Part shown: positions 11,435-23,160 of the stretch, piece by piece
How positions within the stretch are numbered: position 1 is the stretch's first letter
How the letters are laid out: each line of letters begins with the position of its first letter
NCBI RefSeq assembly: GCF_027580225.2
Contig: NC_073354.2
Span: forward strand, 10,144,001-10,208,000
Length of the DNA stretch: 64,000 nt
Direction: 5' to 3'
Source of the DNA: Misgurnus anguillicaudatus
Taxonomy: Eukaryota > Chordata > Actinopteri > Cypriniformes > Cobitidae
The notes under the pieces: model-generated
Told to the model about the DNA's origin: nothing
Database searches by the model: none
The model's input: only the letters and a program-made list of their open reading frames with translations
Position numbers and translations under genes: made by a program

Positions 11435-12960
11435 GAAAAGCACAATTGAGTTTAAAGAGCCAGTAAGATGACAATTTTAAGCATCCTATCACTATTTATA
11501 AGTCCCGGACAACAGGTTTAAATGCATGCAAGGTCAAAAAACACTGTAATTTTCTCAAAATATAAATTTAAAATTACCCCATTTCTCAGAGATCCCCAAA
11601 CGATTCGTGTGAAGCCATTCAACGACTCAGCCTGCCTAAACCCCACCTTTCAGTAGCCTACTCTGCTCTGATTGGTCAACTGACAGAGTATCTTTGCACA
11701 CAATGCACAGATCACAGATCAGTCTCACAGACCACAGATCGGTGGCACAGACCAACAACAGTGCAACATGTATTGACCTCGTGCTAACATGATTTACTGA
11801 GAAGACATTGTCAACATCAATACACATCATTCATCATTAATCCAAGCAATAAAAACGACGATTGAAACTAACATTTTACACTCATTTAAGCATTTATCTA
11901 AACTAACCGGGTCATAGCAAAACCGTAAATAAGCATGCATTAGCAGTTTGCTAACGTGACTCTCTGACAGTAAATTAACAGTTTAAACACACAACATCAT
12001 TCATCATTAATCCAAACAATACAAACGACGATTGAAACTAACAATTTTACACTCATTTAAGCATTTATCTAACCGGGTCATAGCAAAACCGTAAATAAGC
12101 ATGCGTTAGCCGTTTGCTAACGTGACTCTCTGACAGTAAATGAACAGTTTAAACACACAACATCATTCATCATTAACCCAAACAATACAAACGACGATTG
12201 AAACTAACAATTTTACACTCATTTAAGCATTTATCTAAGCTAACTGGGTCATAGCAAAACTGCTTGCTATCGTGGCTCTGACAGTATATAAGTTAGAGTT
12301 TAAACAACGATATCATTCATCATTAATCCAAGCAATAAAACGACTATAGACATTTTACACTCATTTAAGCAAGTATGTAGCTATAATCATACTTACAGGT
12401 TGTGGTTAGGAGACGCATGTTGTTCCAAATAAAGTGGGTACTGAACCATCTTGCATTGCCAAACGTCTAAATCCCTCCGTTAAAAAATAATTTTAACCAC
12501 TGATTCTTCACAGCCAGACACGTTTAGAATATCCCTCCTTGAAAAAGTCTCATTTGGTCGTTAAAACAACAAAAGCTGAAAACAGTGTGAGCTGATGTTT
12601 CCACTCACACACTAGCTAGCTGTGGGCGGGTCATAGTTTTCGTTTCTCCCGCAGACAAGGCTGTAGGCGGAGATTAGTATCTCATGTGACGTGGATAAGT
12701 TCGTGTGACGTGGATAATATCAGGAAGAAGACTCACTCCCTATAACGACTCGTTTCAGCGATTCAGAGTCGACTCCCTGCTTTAGAAGCCAATAACTTTA
12801 TTAATCGTGCACTTTTTGGTTCAACTACTTTACACGTTGTTTACATTGATGGACAGCTACACGACACACTGCAATAAAGGTTAGTTTCGATTTTGGATCT
12901 GTGTGGCTCTTTAAATTGCAACAAACCACCATTAATGTGATCAGTGTTTGAATTTCATCC
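11435..12960. mobile_element. Third insertion in the split MITE, unclassified
   Basis: The host MITE breaks after GTGCAGAG and resumes at GCTCATTTGC (12961). Between lie about 1.5 kb with subterminal inverted copies of TTTAAAGAGCC (about 11451 and 12906). A tandem array sits in the middle. Terminal repeats and target duplication were not resolved, so the exact ends and class are open. The 64-codon frame at 11636-11830 shows nothing recognisable. Confidence 0.5.
11825..12395. repeat. Tandem array, units of about 150-170 bp
   Basis: Units starting (C/T)ATCATTCATCATTAA begin at 11825, 11995, 12161 and 12311. They share GACGATTGAAACTAAC, TTTACACTCATTTAAGC and TTTGCTAACGTGACTCTC. The last unit is shortened and most diverged. 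Confidence 0.85.
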
Positions 12961-13316
12961 GCTCATTTGCATTTTAAAGGACACACCCAAAAACGGCTCA
13001 TTTTTGCACACACCTACAAAGTGGCAATTTCAATGTGTTATAATAAATTATTTATATGGTATTTTGAGCTAAAACTTCATATATGTGCTCTGGGGACACC
13101 AAAGATTTATTTGACATCTTAAAAAAGTCTTGTGTCATGGCCCCTTTAAGTTACAGTATACAGTATATCTCTGCTTGCCTGTGTTGTGCCTTAATAATTA
13201 CACTTGTGTGGTAAACTTTCTCCTTTTCTCTGAGTCTGGATTATCAATACACATTTATAGATGCAGGGTTTTTTTGTGCTAATACTGCAATTTCACAGAT
13301 GTTTAACATGTTTTAA

Positions 13317-13729
13317 AGGAGATATTTCACAAAAATCTGATGTTTAAGTGCTATAATTTGTTCCCCGGTGCTTTTATAAACCTAGAAAATGTATAAAAGA
13401 AGAACCCCAGTAACTTTTGGTAAACCATTCTCTGCATGTGAAAAAAATAGGTCATTGAAATTTGGCTCCCCTTGTGATGTCAGAAAAGGATAATACCACC
13501 CCTTAATCGGCACTATCCAACGACAGCAATGCCGTTTAGTGCATAGATCAACTCATTTGCATTTTAAAGGACACACCCAAAATGGGACACTTTTGCTCAC
13601 ACCTACAAAGCATGCTTTTAACATGCTATAATAAATTATCTATATGGTATTTTGAGTTAGAACTTCACATACATACTCTAGAGACACCAAATTAATGACA
13701 TCTTTAAAAAGTCTTGTGAAATGTCCCCT
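13317..13729. mobile_element. TTAA-type MITE, second copy
   Basis: Same family as the split MITE at 5565. The left end AGGAGATATTTCAC follows TTAA, and the right end GTGAAATGTCCCC pairs with it. The right TTAA is mutated to TTGT. The internal landmarks (AGTAACTTTTGGTAAACCATT, TTGGCTCCCC) match the other copies. Confidence 0.75.
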
Positions 13730-13840
13730 TGTTTTGATTCTGACAGAATAACCACAGCCATAACCCCTAAATAAATTGTTGGAGCATGTGCCCCAAAATA
13801 AAATATTGATAAAAGCCTATTTATTCGACTTTTGCTTTAA

Positions 13841-14524
13841 AGGGACACTCCACTTTTTTGAAAATATGCTTATTTTCCAGCTCCTCTAGAGTTAAACATT
13901 TGATTTTTACCATTTTGGAATCCATTCAGCTGATCTCCGGGTCTTGCGCTAACACTTTTAGCTTAGCATAATTCATTGAATCTGATTAGACCATTAGCAT
14001 TTCGCTAAAAAATAACCAAAGAGTTTCTATATTTTTCCTATTTAAAACTTGACTCTTACAGTATGTAGTTATGCAGCAGGTGCAATGATATTACTCAGTG
14101 CCTGAAAACAGTCCCCTGCTATCAAAAGTAACAAAGGGGACTATTTCAGGCGCTGCATAATATCATTGCACCTGCTGCAGCCATGTTACAGCAGCAAAGT
14201 CCTTGATTATTACGCCAGAATGAAAATATAGTTCCTAGCAATATCAGCCTAGAAAATTGCAACTTTTAATCCGTCTTTCTTAGTACACGATGTAACTACA
14301 AAAGAGTCAAGTTTTAAATAGGAAACATATTGAAACTCTTTGTTTATTGTTTAATGCAATGCTACTAGTCTAATCAGATTTAATGGATTGTGCTAAGCTA
14401 TGCTAAAAGTGGTACCGCCAGACCCAGAGATCGGCTGAATGGATTGTAAAACAGTAAAAATCAAATGTTTAACTCTAGGGGAGCTGGAAAATCAGCATAT
14501 TTTCAAAAAAATTGGAGTGTCCCT
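13841..14524. mobile_element. Foldback TTAA MITE with long arms
   Basis: The left end AGGGACACTCCA follows TTAA at 13837-13840; the right end TGGAGTGTCCCT precedes TTAA at 14525-14528. The arms are about 280 bp and nearly palindromic, including AATCAAATGTTTAACTCTAG and its complement. This is an abundant fish repeat type. No coding capacity. Confidence 0.88.
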
Positions 14525-14528
14525 TTAA

Positions 14529-16182
14529 AATACTAGTCTAGACAATAAGTTGTTATTTCAGAAGATTTTTAAATTAACAGATTGTTAATTGCTACAAGCA
14601 AATAATGAGGATAACCTTAGTAATTATAGTACCAGTGTTTAGGATTTGAAGAGATGTGTAGCGTGCAAAAAAAGAGAGATCGCCAGTAGTTCCCTTAAAG
14701 ATGCAAATGAAATGAATGATTATCAAACCCTTAACTATCCCTGTAAGTCTATTACTATTAGTGAATGTAATGCTTTCACAATGCTTTCAGCATTAATCAT
14801 TTGTCTTGCATTTATTTCCAAGTAATTATGAAAAACATTTCCAGTACTGTAGAACCAATTAATGTAATGTCTGACACATCTTTACAAATTATCAAAAGGA
14901 AGCAAACCACTGTACACAAGAAGATCAACGGAGCATAAAATTGTGCTTCTGGTAATGGGGAATAATTTAAGTAAATCTTTATTGTACTCATTGTGCTTGT
15001 GTTGTAAATCCAACCAGAAAACCTTTTCACGCATACAGAAATGCTTACCACAACAAAGTTGTTTGATTGTCTACAAAGCAAATCATGTCAAGTGTGAAAG
15101 GCACTGAGGAGGAATGTTGGGACATACAGTACAGAAAGGCATTTTTGCATGCATTTCACATGTCTCATCCCTGCAGAAAAGGGCTTTTCTCCAGCTGGTG
15201 TATGAGAAGCATCATTTGTCATAACAACGCCTCTGTATTCTATCTCTCCATATGCTGTCCCCGTCCCTCTGGTACATAGGAGAAAGCAGTGTAAATATAA
15301 TTACCCACAGACACTTCGAAAACAAGCTGTTATACATTACATGCCAGATACTTTGGGTACATTTTGGTCTGAGGATGACCACAGATTTCTTCAGGCACTT
15401 TGCTTTTTGTTTCCATTGTATGGAACACACTGCATGCCAGATTAAGGAAAATATATTTTTCATAATGATGTGCTGTCACATTATAAAAAGAGATTTTTGG
15501 ATCATTGAAAAAGATTCTGTCTTGCTCTGAGTATCTCGTGCTGTTGTACTATACCTTATTTCTTCTTCCAAATTCTCATGTACGACACTCTACAACATGC
15601 TGGGTTTTTTTTAACCCATGGCTCGGTCGATATTGAAAATAGCACACAAATAAGTTTTTTTAACCCAAATGATAATCAGACATGGCTATATAACATTAAA
15701 AACATTAAACTGGGCAGCAACCCACGCATAGTGGCATAGATAGCCTTCTTCAGGGTATCAAATATATTCTTTTTGTATTGGCTTTCAGTTAAATTTAGAC
15801 TTGGTTTAAAGATCCTGCTCCCTGCATAGGCCTTGCAAAGACTGGCAACAGAATACATCTTTGATCTTCTGCATCCTTATCCTGCCTCCAGAGTGCTTGA
15901 AGAGCATGTTATCAGTCTCCGAATCACAGTGCGGTTCTAAAACCATCATTATGTCCCAATTCGCCTACTATGCCCTAATAGTATGTACTGTTTTTGTGTT
16001 AGGAAAATACATCATTTTGTGTGCAAAAGAAAAGAGTATGTATACACTAGGACATTATAACGCGAAATGGAAGTGATGACTGTTGCATGGACAGCACTGT
16101 GATCCTTAAGAAACACAAACATTCAAATACAGCCCACTGCATTTAAGCATTTTTTATTCATCATTTAATGCTTACTCTGTAG
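14529..16182. other. Mostly unique-looking DNA, no gene seen
   Basis: Short minus- and plus-strand frames at 14812-15081, 15212-15530 and 15861-16076 lack recognisable domains and overlap each other. A TGGGTTTTTTTTAACCCA repeat lies at about 15602, and a GTCCCAATTCGCCTACTATG fish-repeat motif lies at about 15952. Confidence 0.4.
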
Positions 16183-16260
16183 CAGGCGCAGAGCTATGGG
16201 CGGGCCTGGGCCCGCACATATTGACAGCTGGCCCGCCCAATCAGAAATAAAAAAAATAAA
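16183..16260. mobile_element. hAT left-end fragment
   Basis: Begins CAGGCGCAGAGCTATGGGCG followed by GGCC-rich sequence, the typical start of a hAT group with TTF-type transposases. No right end or target duplication was found. Confidence 0.4.
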
Positions 16261-17524
16261 TAATTACTACTCTGTATAGTTAAACATGGATACTACTTTA
16301 TGTGATGTATTTTATTTATAGCATGTTATGTTAAAAACAGTAAAAATATAAGTAAGCCTGATAACTATTTAAAAACTATTATAAAGCAGTTTGAATGTTG
16401 CGTTACAGTATAGTTCTAATGAGAAAAATATTCCCGAGCAGCTTTCAGCCATGATCACATTGACCACGTTTACATGCCCACCAATAATGCGATTATTTCC
16501 AATAATGCGAGTAAGGTCTTAATCGCAGTAAGATGTTTACATGACGGGAGCTATCCTCTTCACTCCGGTTTACATGCAGTTTTTATTTTCGGATTATTCA
16601 CACAAAGTCCAATGCAGAGCACAAATGATGAACTCACATATATGGTCCACAGTTTTAATTTAATTAAGTTAAAATAAAAACACCTTGTTATAGATTTATT
16701 TAATTATACGGGGCCGTGATTAATATATAAATATTACAGTGCCTGTAAAGGGCGTTGACATGATATAAAATATAGTTTTAAAAATTGTTTTATATTAAAG
16801 ATAATAGCAGAGCTCACACAACAACTATAACGATAGCGATTTTGGCACATGATGAACGGTAAACCATTGACAGCCAATCAAATCTATTTGAACTTGAAGT
16901 GCATGCAGCAAAAAGCTCATTTATTGCTGAGGTTATAACATAAAATTACCTCAGGTATCCAGAGCTGATGCAGTTGTTGCTGTGAAATTTTTCTACCACA
17001 ATGACTACGCCAAAAGGTAAGATATTAAGCTACTACATTCATTGTTTAGTTACGCGAAACGCATCGAGTTGAGGACATCTGCTGGTTTCCCGCTGTGTAA
17101 ATGCAACAAGAACAGCATACATTCAGTGACATGTAAACAATTGCAAAAAAGTTTTTATTTCAAGAAATATCCAATATTAGGTAATGCCGCGCTCGTTGAG
17201 CGAATTAGCATGAAGTTATCATTATGATGTGGTCACTAATATTTTTATTGTTATAATTATCGTTATAATGTCCCTTAAAGCTTTTATACACTGCTGTCGT
17301 GTTATTTGAGCTGTTTCTAAATGAAGGCAGACTGCTGACAGCGAGTCGTGTTGGCAGAATTCATGTAAAACTTCCTAATGTCAAGTTTAAAACGAATTTG
17401 TGCTTAAGGTGCGTGACTAAAACACACGTGCACTTAATTAGTGCGGTATAAATGCGATTAAAGCGTTTACATGGAGGCATCTGTCTCTCAAGTTGGCATT
17501 TTTACTGACCATTACCTCTCTGGT
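16261..17524. other. GTTTACATG-rich repeat region, no gene seen
   Basis: The motif GTTTACATG recurs at about 16468, 16533, 16569 and 17465, and TGCGATTA recurs near both edges, so part of this is probably a decayed MITE related to the one at 25050-25474. Clean ends are not visible. Short frames at 16474-16677 and 17042-17227 have no recognisable domain. Confidence 0.35.
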
Positions 17525-18636
17525 TGGTGACCTTAAAGCATTATACAGGAGCAGGAGCATTAGTACAAAAACATCCGAGCCCACTCTGCTAGACTTCTCA
17601 ACAGCTTTTTTCCACAGGCTGTGAGAGCTCTCAATTCCAGCCACCTCACCCCTTCTCTTATCCACAATATAAACTGTTAAATAACTCAAAACTCTGTGCA
17701 TTTCTGAGTGTGCTACACACAGGTGAGTGGGCTGTACAAACCACCTGTAGAAACACGCTCTCTCCCTTCAATATGCACCAGACACTTTATTATTAACACT
17801 CCAAGTCACAAGGACCTATTACAAACTGAACAAATGTTCACCTGTCAATGCAATATAAATCATTTGCACTATTTTGCTCCTCAACCATATATACATTTGC
17901 ATAATATCATGCAGTTGTTATCATGTAAAGTACTTGCAAAGTCTGTCTTATGTGTATGTACAATCAATTATAGTATGTGTAGTTAGATAACCGCTTTTCA
18001 GTAAGCTAGCTAGATCAGTGGCGGCTCGTGACTGCTCATCCGAGGATGCGCTAATTCAAAATAAGTGTTCGGATTGTCACGTGTGTGGTTCCCTTTTCCA
18101 AAATATGTGTTCTGCGTGTCGAGAGATCCCTGTGTGCATCACGTGTTTTGTCAAAATAAGTGCCTGCTGCACACGCGTCAAAACCGTTTATGATAAAAAC
18201 GCTCACGTTTCCAAACTACACACTAGACACTTCCTTAATTTTAAACTCTGATTACGCGTGAGTATCTGGCAAACGTGTCTCTTTTATCATAAACCCTTTA
18301 GACGCGTCTGCATTAGGCACTTATTTGGGCATGACACGTGATGCACACACTATCTCTCAAAGCACAGAACACATATTTTAAAATTATGAACAACACACAT
18401 GACAAGCTACAAGCTACATATGTTGTGACGAACTTCGCATCGTGCGCTTCAAAAAAAGAAGTCACCAGCCGCCACTGAGCTAGATATAGGTTTAAAAATT
18501 GTTCAAACGTGTTATATGTTTACATTTATGTTTATTTATGTAGCGCGGTGGTCCTGGGAGACATGACATTTCATTCCAGTGTATGTTCACACATGTAGCG
18601 GAATAACAATAAAGCTCAACTTGACTTGACTTGATT
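17525..18636 (+). pseudogene. LINE 3' end, 5'-truncated, split by a MITE
   Basis: At 17525-17640 the frame reads a Y-R-S-R-S segment, then F-F-P-Q-A-V-R-A-L-N after a one-base shift; this resembles the extreme C-terminus of a fish LINE reverse-transcriptase protein. Downstream is a 3' untranslated region with AATAAAG at 18608 and a CTTGACTTGACTTGA tail, as in LINE 3' ends. A hAT MITE (18016-18477) interrupts it. The 5' limit and clade are uncertain. Confidence 0.45.
18016..18477. mobile_element. Foldback hAT MITE
   Basis: Ends are CAGTGGCGGCTCGTGACT and, reverse-complemented, CAGTGGCGGCTGGTGACT. Perfect 8-bp duplications AGCTAGAT occur at 18008-18015 and 18478-18485. Long inner arms pair with each other (GCATCACGTG and CACGTGATGC; TTTATGATAAAA and TTTTATCATAAA), so the 462-bp element can form a near full-length hairpin. 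The 77-codon Cys-rich frame inside is a by-product. Confidence 0.92.
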
Positions 18637-18652
18637 ATCTGCTTCACCTTCT

Positions 18653-19204
18653 TGCCTGGAATTTGCTCCAGGAAGAATTAAAATTCTTCATCCAAGACCG
18701 GGGGCATACCTAAGGTTTCCACTGATTTGGCTAGATCCTTAATAAATTACATTTATTGTGCCTTGCTAGGGCATTTATTAAGAAATCTTCTCTGTGGAGA
18801 TGATCCAACCAACTATTGGTCTGCTCTGGATCCTTTAGTAGGGGGCAGCCTCTAAACAAACCATCAGTAAATGGATTGTAGATCTTATTAGCTTACAAGG
18901 TGCATGGAATTCCTTCACCTCCGCTATTTAGGGCACATTTAACAAGAAGTATGGCTTCCTCTCAGGCTCTGGTGGCTGGGGCCTTGATGCAGGATATATG
19001 TAGTGTACCCCGTATACTTTTTGGATCTCTCATCCTCATCTGGATCTCATGTTTTCATGTCCTGAGCTGTGCGTGACTCCTTCACACCTAAATAGAAAAC
19101 TGTGGACATTTTGTTCCCCATAGTGTAATTTTATGACACAGTGCTGAGTTCCCTCAAAAGGGAATGTCTTGGTTAGGTCTGTAACCTCTGTTCCCTGAGA
19201 AAGC
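18653..19204 (+). pseudogene. DIRS-like tyrosine-recombinase relic
   Basis: The translation in shifting frames shows CLEFAPG near 18653, then R-A-F-I-K-K, S-N-Q-L-L-V-C, K-P-S-V-N, I-L-L-A-Y and R-A-H-L-T-R-S-M-A-S-S-Q-A-L, ending Q-D-I-C near 19015. This order matches the C-terminal recombinase of DIRS retrotransposons, where R-A-H-S-T-R is the conserved catalytic box. At 19145-19204 follows a GAGTTCCCTC/GAGGGAAC-like inverted terminal motif typical of DIRS ends. Several stops (18797 region, 18880 region) and a frameshift show decay. DIRS elements integrate through a tyrosine recombinase rather than an integrase. Confidence 0.65.
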
Positions 19205-19461
19205 CAATGCCATAACTCATCATGTCTGTTGCGCTCACTTTATCAGAAGCTAGTATGCTCTGTTCTTTACAAAAATGGCTTGATACTTTAAATAATTTAT
19301 ATTTCATGCATACAGTCAAGATTTCCACTTCTTAGAACAGCAAATAACTCCTATAACAAGACTGGATCACCTCCATATTTGACCATTGAGATCTCTTTCT
19401 GCTCATAAGCTTTGCCTTTTTCCCAGCAGACATACCGTAAGGCCGATTCGTGGGTCCAGAT

Positions 19462-19540
19462 CAGTGGTGTCAAACTCATTTTAGGCTGAGGGCCGGATGG
19501 TAAATAACGCCATGATGTGAGGGCCGGATAATTTTTTTAA
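19462..19540. mobile_element. hAT (Charlie-like) left-end fragment
   Basis: CAGTGGTGTCAAACTCATTT followed by GAGGGCCGGAT repeats is the start of a Charlie-type hAT. No right end was found nearby. Confidence 0.5.
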
Positions 19541-19908
19541 ACCTTAGTGTGCTGATAATTGTGTTAATATTAACTAAACAAACCAATTAATTAGTTTGTT
19601 CAGCAAGAAAACTAGAGAAACACACAGCTCTGTAAAAACTACATTTCATAAGGTCACAGTCATACTGTACATACTATACACACAAATTTACATCTGTACA
19701 AAACCCACTGGCCTTAGGTTGAAAAGACTTAATTTAACTTCTTTTGCATTATTCCTTAATGCCAAAATTATTTATAAACCATTCACTTTTCTTTGGAATA
19801 TATTTGTAATGAGAACAGTCATTTAGAAAATTAAAATGCTAGATGGGGCAGTGGCCCAAACCAAAAAGGCCACTAAGGGGGATGGTACTATTATTATGGT
19901 TTTAATAA

Positions 19909-20044
19909 AAACTACAAAGTGGCAATTTTAACATGCTATAATAAATGATCTATATGGTATTTTGAGTTAGAACTTCACATACGTACTCCAGCGACACCAA
20001 AGACGTATTTGATATCTTAAAAAAGTCTTGTGAAATGTCCCCTT
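19909..20044. mobile_element. TTAA-type MITE, right part only
   Basis: Matches the right third of the MITE family at 32392 (CTACAAAGTGGCAATTTTAA, TATATGGTATTTTGAG) and ends GTCCCC just before TTAA. It is truncated on the left at about 19909. Confidence 0.75.
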
Positions 20045-20133
20045 TTAAGCCAATCATCATCATTTATGTGGTTCCACCCCCAACACACACACCAAAGAAA
20101 AAACTTTGCAGGTCCCAGAGTCAGAGGCGTATA

Positions 20134-22714
20134 TGTCACAGGTCGGAGAGGACCCAGATGCTATTGAGTCACGCCCCTTCCTAGTTTCCACCTCGAGGAG
20201 GTTCCCAAAGCCACCCCAATGACCAGACACACAAGGTACAGGTAAAATTAAAATAAGCTTTATTTAAATTATTTAAAATAGTATTCAGGGAAGGGGAAAC
20301 GGGATTTAAAAACAGGGTTTCTTCTGGCCTCCAGGCAGAGGGGACGGGACTCTGGACTGTCCTTCTTGAACCCGTGGCGCCCTCCACTTCTCCGGGAGGC
20401 AGAGTTTAAGAGGGGAAAGACTGCAGTAGGTATTCCTCAAATAACTGACTCGTCGTCTCCTTGTTCACCAGGTACGTACTGTAACACAAGATCACACGTG
20501 CACTGTTAACTATGACTTTTCCTCTCTTACAGATGGCTAGTAGCAGTGGGTGTGGCAGGTATTTCTCCGGTATCTGTCTCGTGGTCTCCTTCTTCCCAGG
20601 GTACGTACTGTAACACAAGATCAGCACTTGCACCGTTAACTATGACTTTTCTTCTCTTACAGATGGCTGGTAGCAGTGGATACGGTAGGTATTCCTCAGG
20701 TAACTGACTCGTGATCTCCTTCTTTAGAAGGCTCGTAGCTAAAACACAGAATCAACACTTTCTCAACTCACTGTGGCTTTTCTCTCTTACAGGTGGCTGG
20801 TAGCAGTGGATACGGTAGATATTCCTCAGGTAACTGACTCGTGGTCTCCTTCTTCAGAAGGCTCGTAGCTGAAACACAGGATCAACACTTTCTCAACTCA
20901 CTGTGGCTTTCCTCTCTTACAGGTGGCTGGTAGCAGTGGATACGGTAGGTATTTCTCAGGTAACTGACTCGTGGTCTCCTTCTTAGAAGGCTCATAGCTG
21001 GAACACAGAATCAACACTTTCACAACACACTGTGGCTTTTCTCTCTTACAGGTGGCTGGTAGCAGTGGATACGGTAGGTATTTCTCAGGTAACTGACTCG
21101 TGGTCTCCTTCTTAGAAGGCTCGTAGCTGGAACAGAGAATCAACACTTTCACAACTCACTGTGGCTTTTCTCTCTTACAGGTGGCTGGTAGCAGTGGATA
21201 CGGTAGGTATTTCTCAGGTAACTGACTCGTGGTCTCCTTCTTAGAAGGCTCGTAGCTGGAACACAGAATCAACACTTTCACAACTCACTGTGGCTTTTCT
21301 CTCTTACAGGTGGCTGGTAGCAGTGGATACGGTAGGTATTTCTCAGGTCACTGACTCCTGGTCTCCTTCTTTAGAAGGCTTGTAGCTATATGTGGCTTTT
21401 GGTGGCCTAACTTGTACACAGTGGGTGGGTTTACTCACAGACCTCCCGTGGTAAGATGTTTACTCGTGGTCTTTACCTCCAAGGCCTCTGTTACGGCCGG
21501 GGGATTCAGTACTGTCACCGTCGAGCTGAACGCTGCCCTCTCCTCTCCGTACGTGTAGCTCCAGAGATCTGGACAGGGGCGCACCTTTGAAGAGGCTCCG
21601 CGACAGGCAAGTTACTACACACTGGGTTTCCACAACAATATACTTTTTCCTCACGTATGCACTAGCACTCTGAAATTCTACTCACGCAAAGTCTGGGTCT
21701 TCTGTGCAATCCACCACCGTCTCCACACTGTTTCGCTGCACAGCATATAATTTTAAAAGCACTTCACCCACCGCACGGCGTCTTCTCTCACGGCTGACTC
21801 TCTATAATGGGTCCTGACAACAGATACACAGCACTGCACTGCAAGTCATCAAGTGTACACACACACTCAGCAAAGTCAAGACTCACCCACGACACACTTC
21901 AAGTGACACAAAGTAAGGTCAGGCCATGATCTTCCCGGAGCCGGCTGAGAACCTGCGGGGCGCTGTAGTAGTGGAAAGCTGATGGTTGAAGGTAGCTGTC
22001 GCGAAGATCTCCTTCCTTGTAATGCTACGCTGCCGGCTCACCCACCCCTTTGCTCCGTGCTAGGGCCGCTATCCTAGTTCGCTGGGGGCTCACACACACA
22101 TTGAACAATGCACTCTCAATAAACACATCCAGCTGTATATTCCTTGTACTCACGGTAAGTTAACACACTTCTCTTTGTCTCCGCGATATCAACACTGGCT
22201 GGTTTCCTTCACGCTGCACGTAATCCAGTCGTATTCATCCGACTATCGCACTGAAGATATGCATGTCAATACTCTCACAATGTCAAAGAACTTCCAATAT
22301 ACTCAGCCAAGCTATTATCCTCTTCCTCCGTTTCCAACCAGCGTCTCATTTAGTCCTCCGTTTCCACGGCACAACAGCACAGTATCCACTTCACCACCGG
22401 AACTCACGTACCGACTGCACCACCACCATATACGGCCGAAACACCGCCGACTGCAACAAACGACAACAACCAACAACACTAACCTTTGGTTTTCCTGTCC
22501 TCTTTATACTCCTTCGCTTCCTTACATTCTCCAATCCTTGATCGCTGCGTTTATTTGCCACACCTGTGTTCAATCGGCTTGATTTTGCTCGCTGCGTTTT
22601 CCCGGAAGTTCTGGTGTTTCTGCTTATCCCGCCGGGTGGAACTCAACTCCGGGCGGAACCAATCTTCTAGAGAGTTCATGGGGTTCCACCCCATGTAATC
22701 GTCACCGTGTGACA
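20134..22714 (-). mobile_element. TG...CA element, probable solo LTR, 2.6 kb
   Basis: On the minus strand this begins TGTCACACGGTGAC and ends GACCTGTGACA, so TGTCAC and GTGACA are short inverted ends. The 4-bp flanks are TATA and GATA (three of four match). A GTATAAA box lies near the minus-strand 5' end (about 22505) and an AATAAA signal near its 3' end (about 20258). It is homologous to 27617-29956 in opposite orientation; the two share the 3' part with TGTGTCTGGTCATT and GGGGCGTGACTC. The middle is filled by a 129-bp tandem array. No retroviral genes are present. The long span between TATA box and polyadenylation signal is unusual for an LTR, so a non-coding retrotransposon derivative is an alternative. 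Confidence 0.6.
20404..21400 (-). repeat. 129/130-bp tandem array, seven full units
   Basis: Units (anchor TGGCTGGTAGCAGTGG) start at 20533, 20663, 20793, 20923, 21052, 21181 and 21310, with a partial unit before. The three later intervals are 129 bp and the earlier ones 130 bp, so the 129-bp units stay in frame and give a repeated 43-residue minus-strand reading (20898-21152). On the minus strand each unit also has a pyrimidine-rich stretch ending CCAG and a GTAAGAG downstream, like a small exon and intron. Coding function is unlikely, because the 130-bp units break the frame. Confidence 0.88.
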
Positions 22715-22854
22715 GATACCCGCATAAAAGTGTCTCAAACGGGTGGATTGTTACATTCCTAAAATTCACGGGCGTGGCCGCCGGCGGATAATTAACTCCG
22801 TGCGGGCGGGTAGTAGCGCAAATGAAAATATGTGCAAAATTTGTATGTGTATAA

Positions 22855-23160
22855 GGGGCTGGACACATCAAAACTTTTAAACGCGGCTGAAAACACCTTG
22901 AGGACGTCAAATGCCAGCTGTTTTTCAGCTGAACGCTTTGGTAGCTGTGATACTTCAGCTGTGAGCCGGTTGGTTGCTGTGGTAATGTCCCACCCCTCCT
23001 CCACTGTAATTGGATGGCCGTGTGAGAAATGACATTGACGAGCGAAGCTTGAATATTTTTTAACTAAAAAAAACCCAGAGTGCCGGTTTTCAGCGCGGAA
23101 AAACTCGCTAGCTGCTTGCTTATTTGAAAAACGCAGAGTTTCCATTGGAATCAATTATAT
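22855..23160. mobile_element. Harbinger-like MITE fragment
   Basis: Parallel in sequence to 11063-11424: shared CAAATGCCAG.TGTTTTTCAG, GCTTTGGTAGCT, CCCCTCCTCCACTGT and GAAAAACGCAGAG. Terminal repeats are eroded and no target duplication is clear. The minus-strand 120-codon frame across it is not a gene. Confidence 0.55.

Larger units (their letters stand above)
5565..13145. mobile_element. TTAA-flanked MITE, split by three insertions
   Basis: The left end AGGGGCCATGGCA follows TTAA at 5561-5564. The right end, ...CATGGCCCCT, precedes TTAA at 13146-13149. The termini are inverted repeats and the TTAA duplication is the piggyBac-superfamily signature. Full copies of the same family at 32392-32815 and 13317-13729 show that the intact element is only about 420 bp. 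Here its pieces are 5565-5779, 11031-11062, about 11425-11434 and about 12961-13145. They read in the right order against the intact copies. The remaining sequence, over 7 kb, is later insertions. Confidence 0.85.

Noticed and set aside
20533..21330. Regular repeat spacing that could suggest a CRISPR array
   Set aside because: The whole 129-bp unit is repeated, including what would be spacers, and the setting is eukaryotic transposon DNA.
22175..22582. 135-codon plus-strand frame
   Set aside because: His/Pro/Ser/Thr-rich translation without a domain, entirely inside the minus-strand TG...CA element and overlapped by other frames of similar length.
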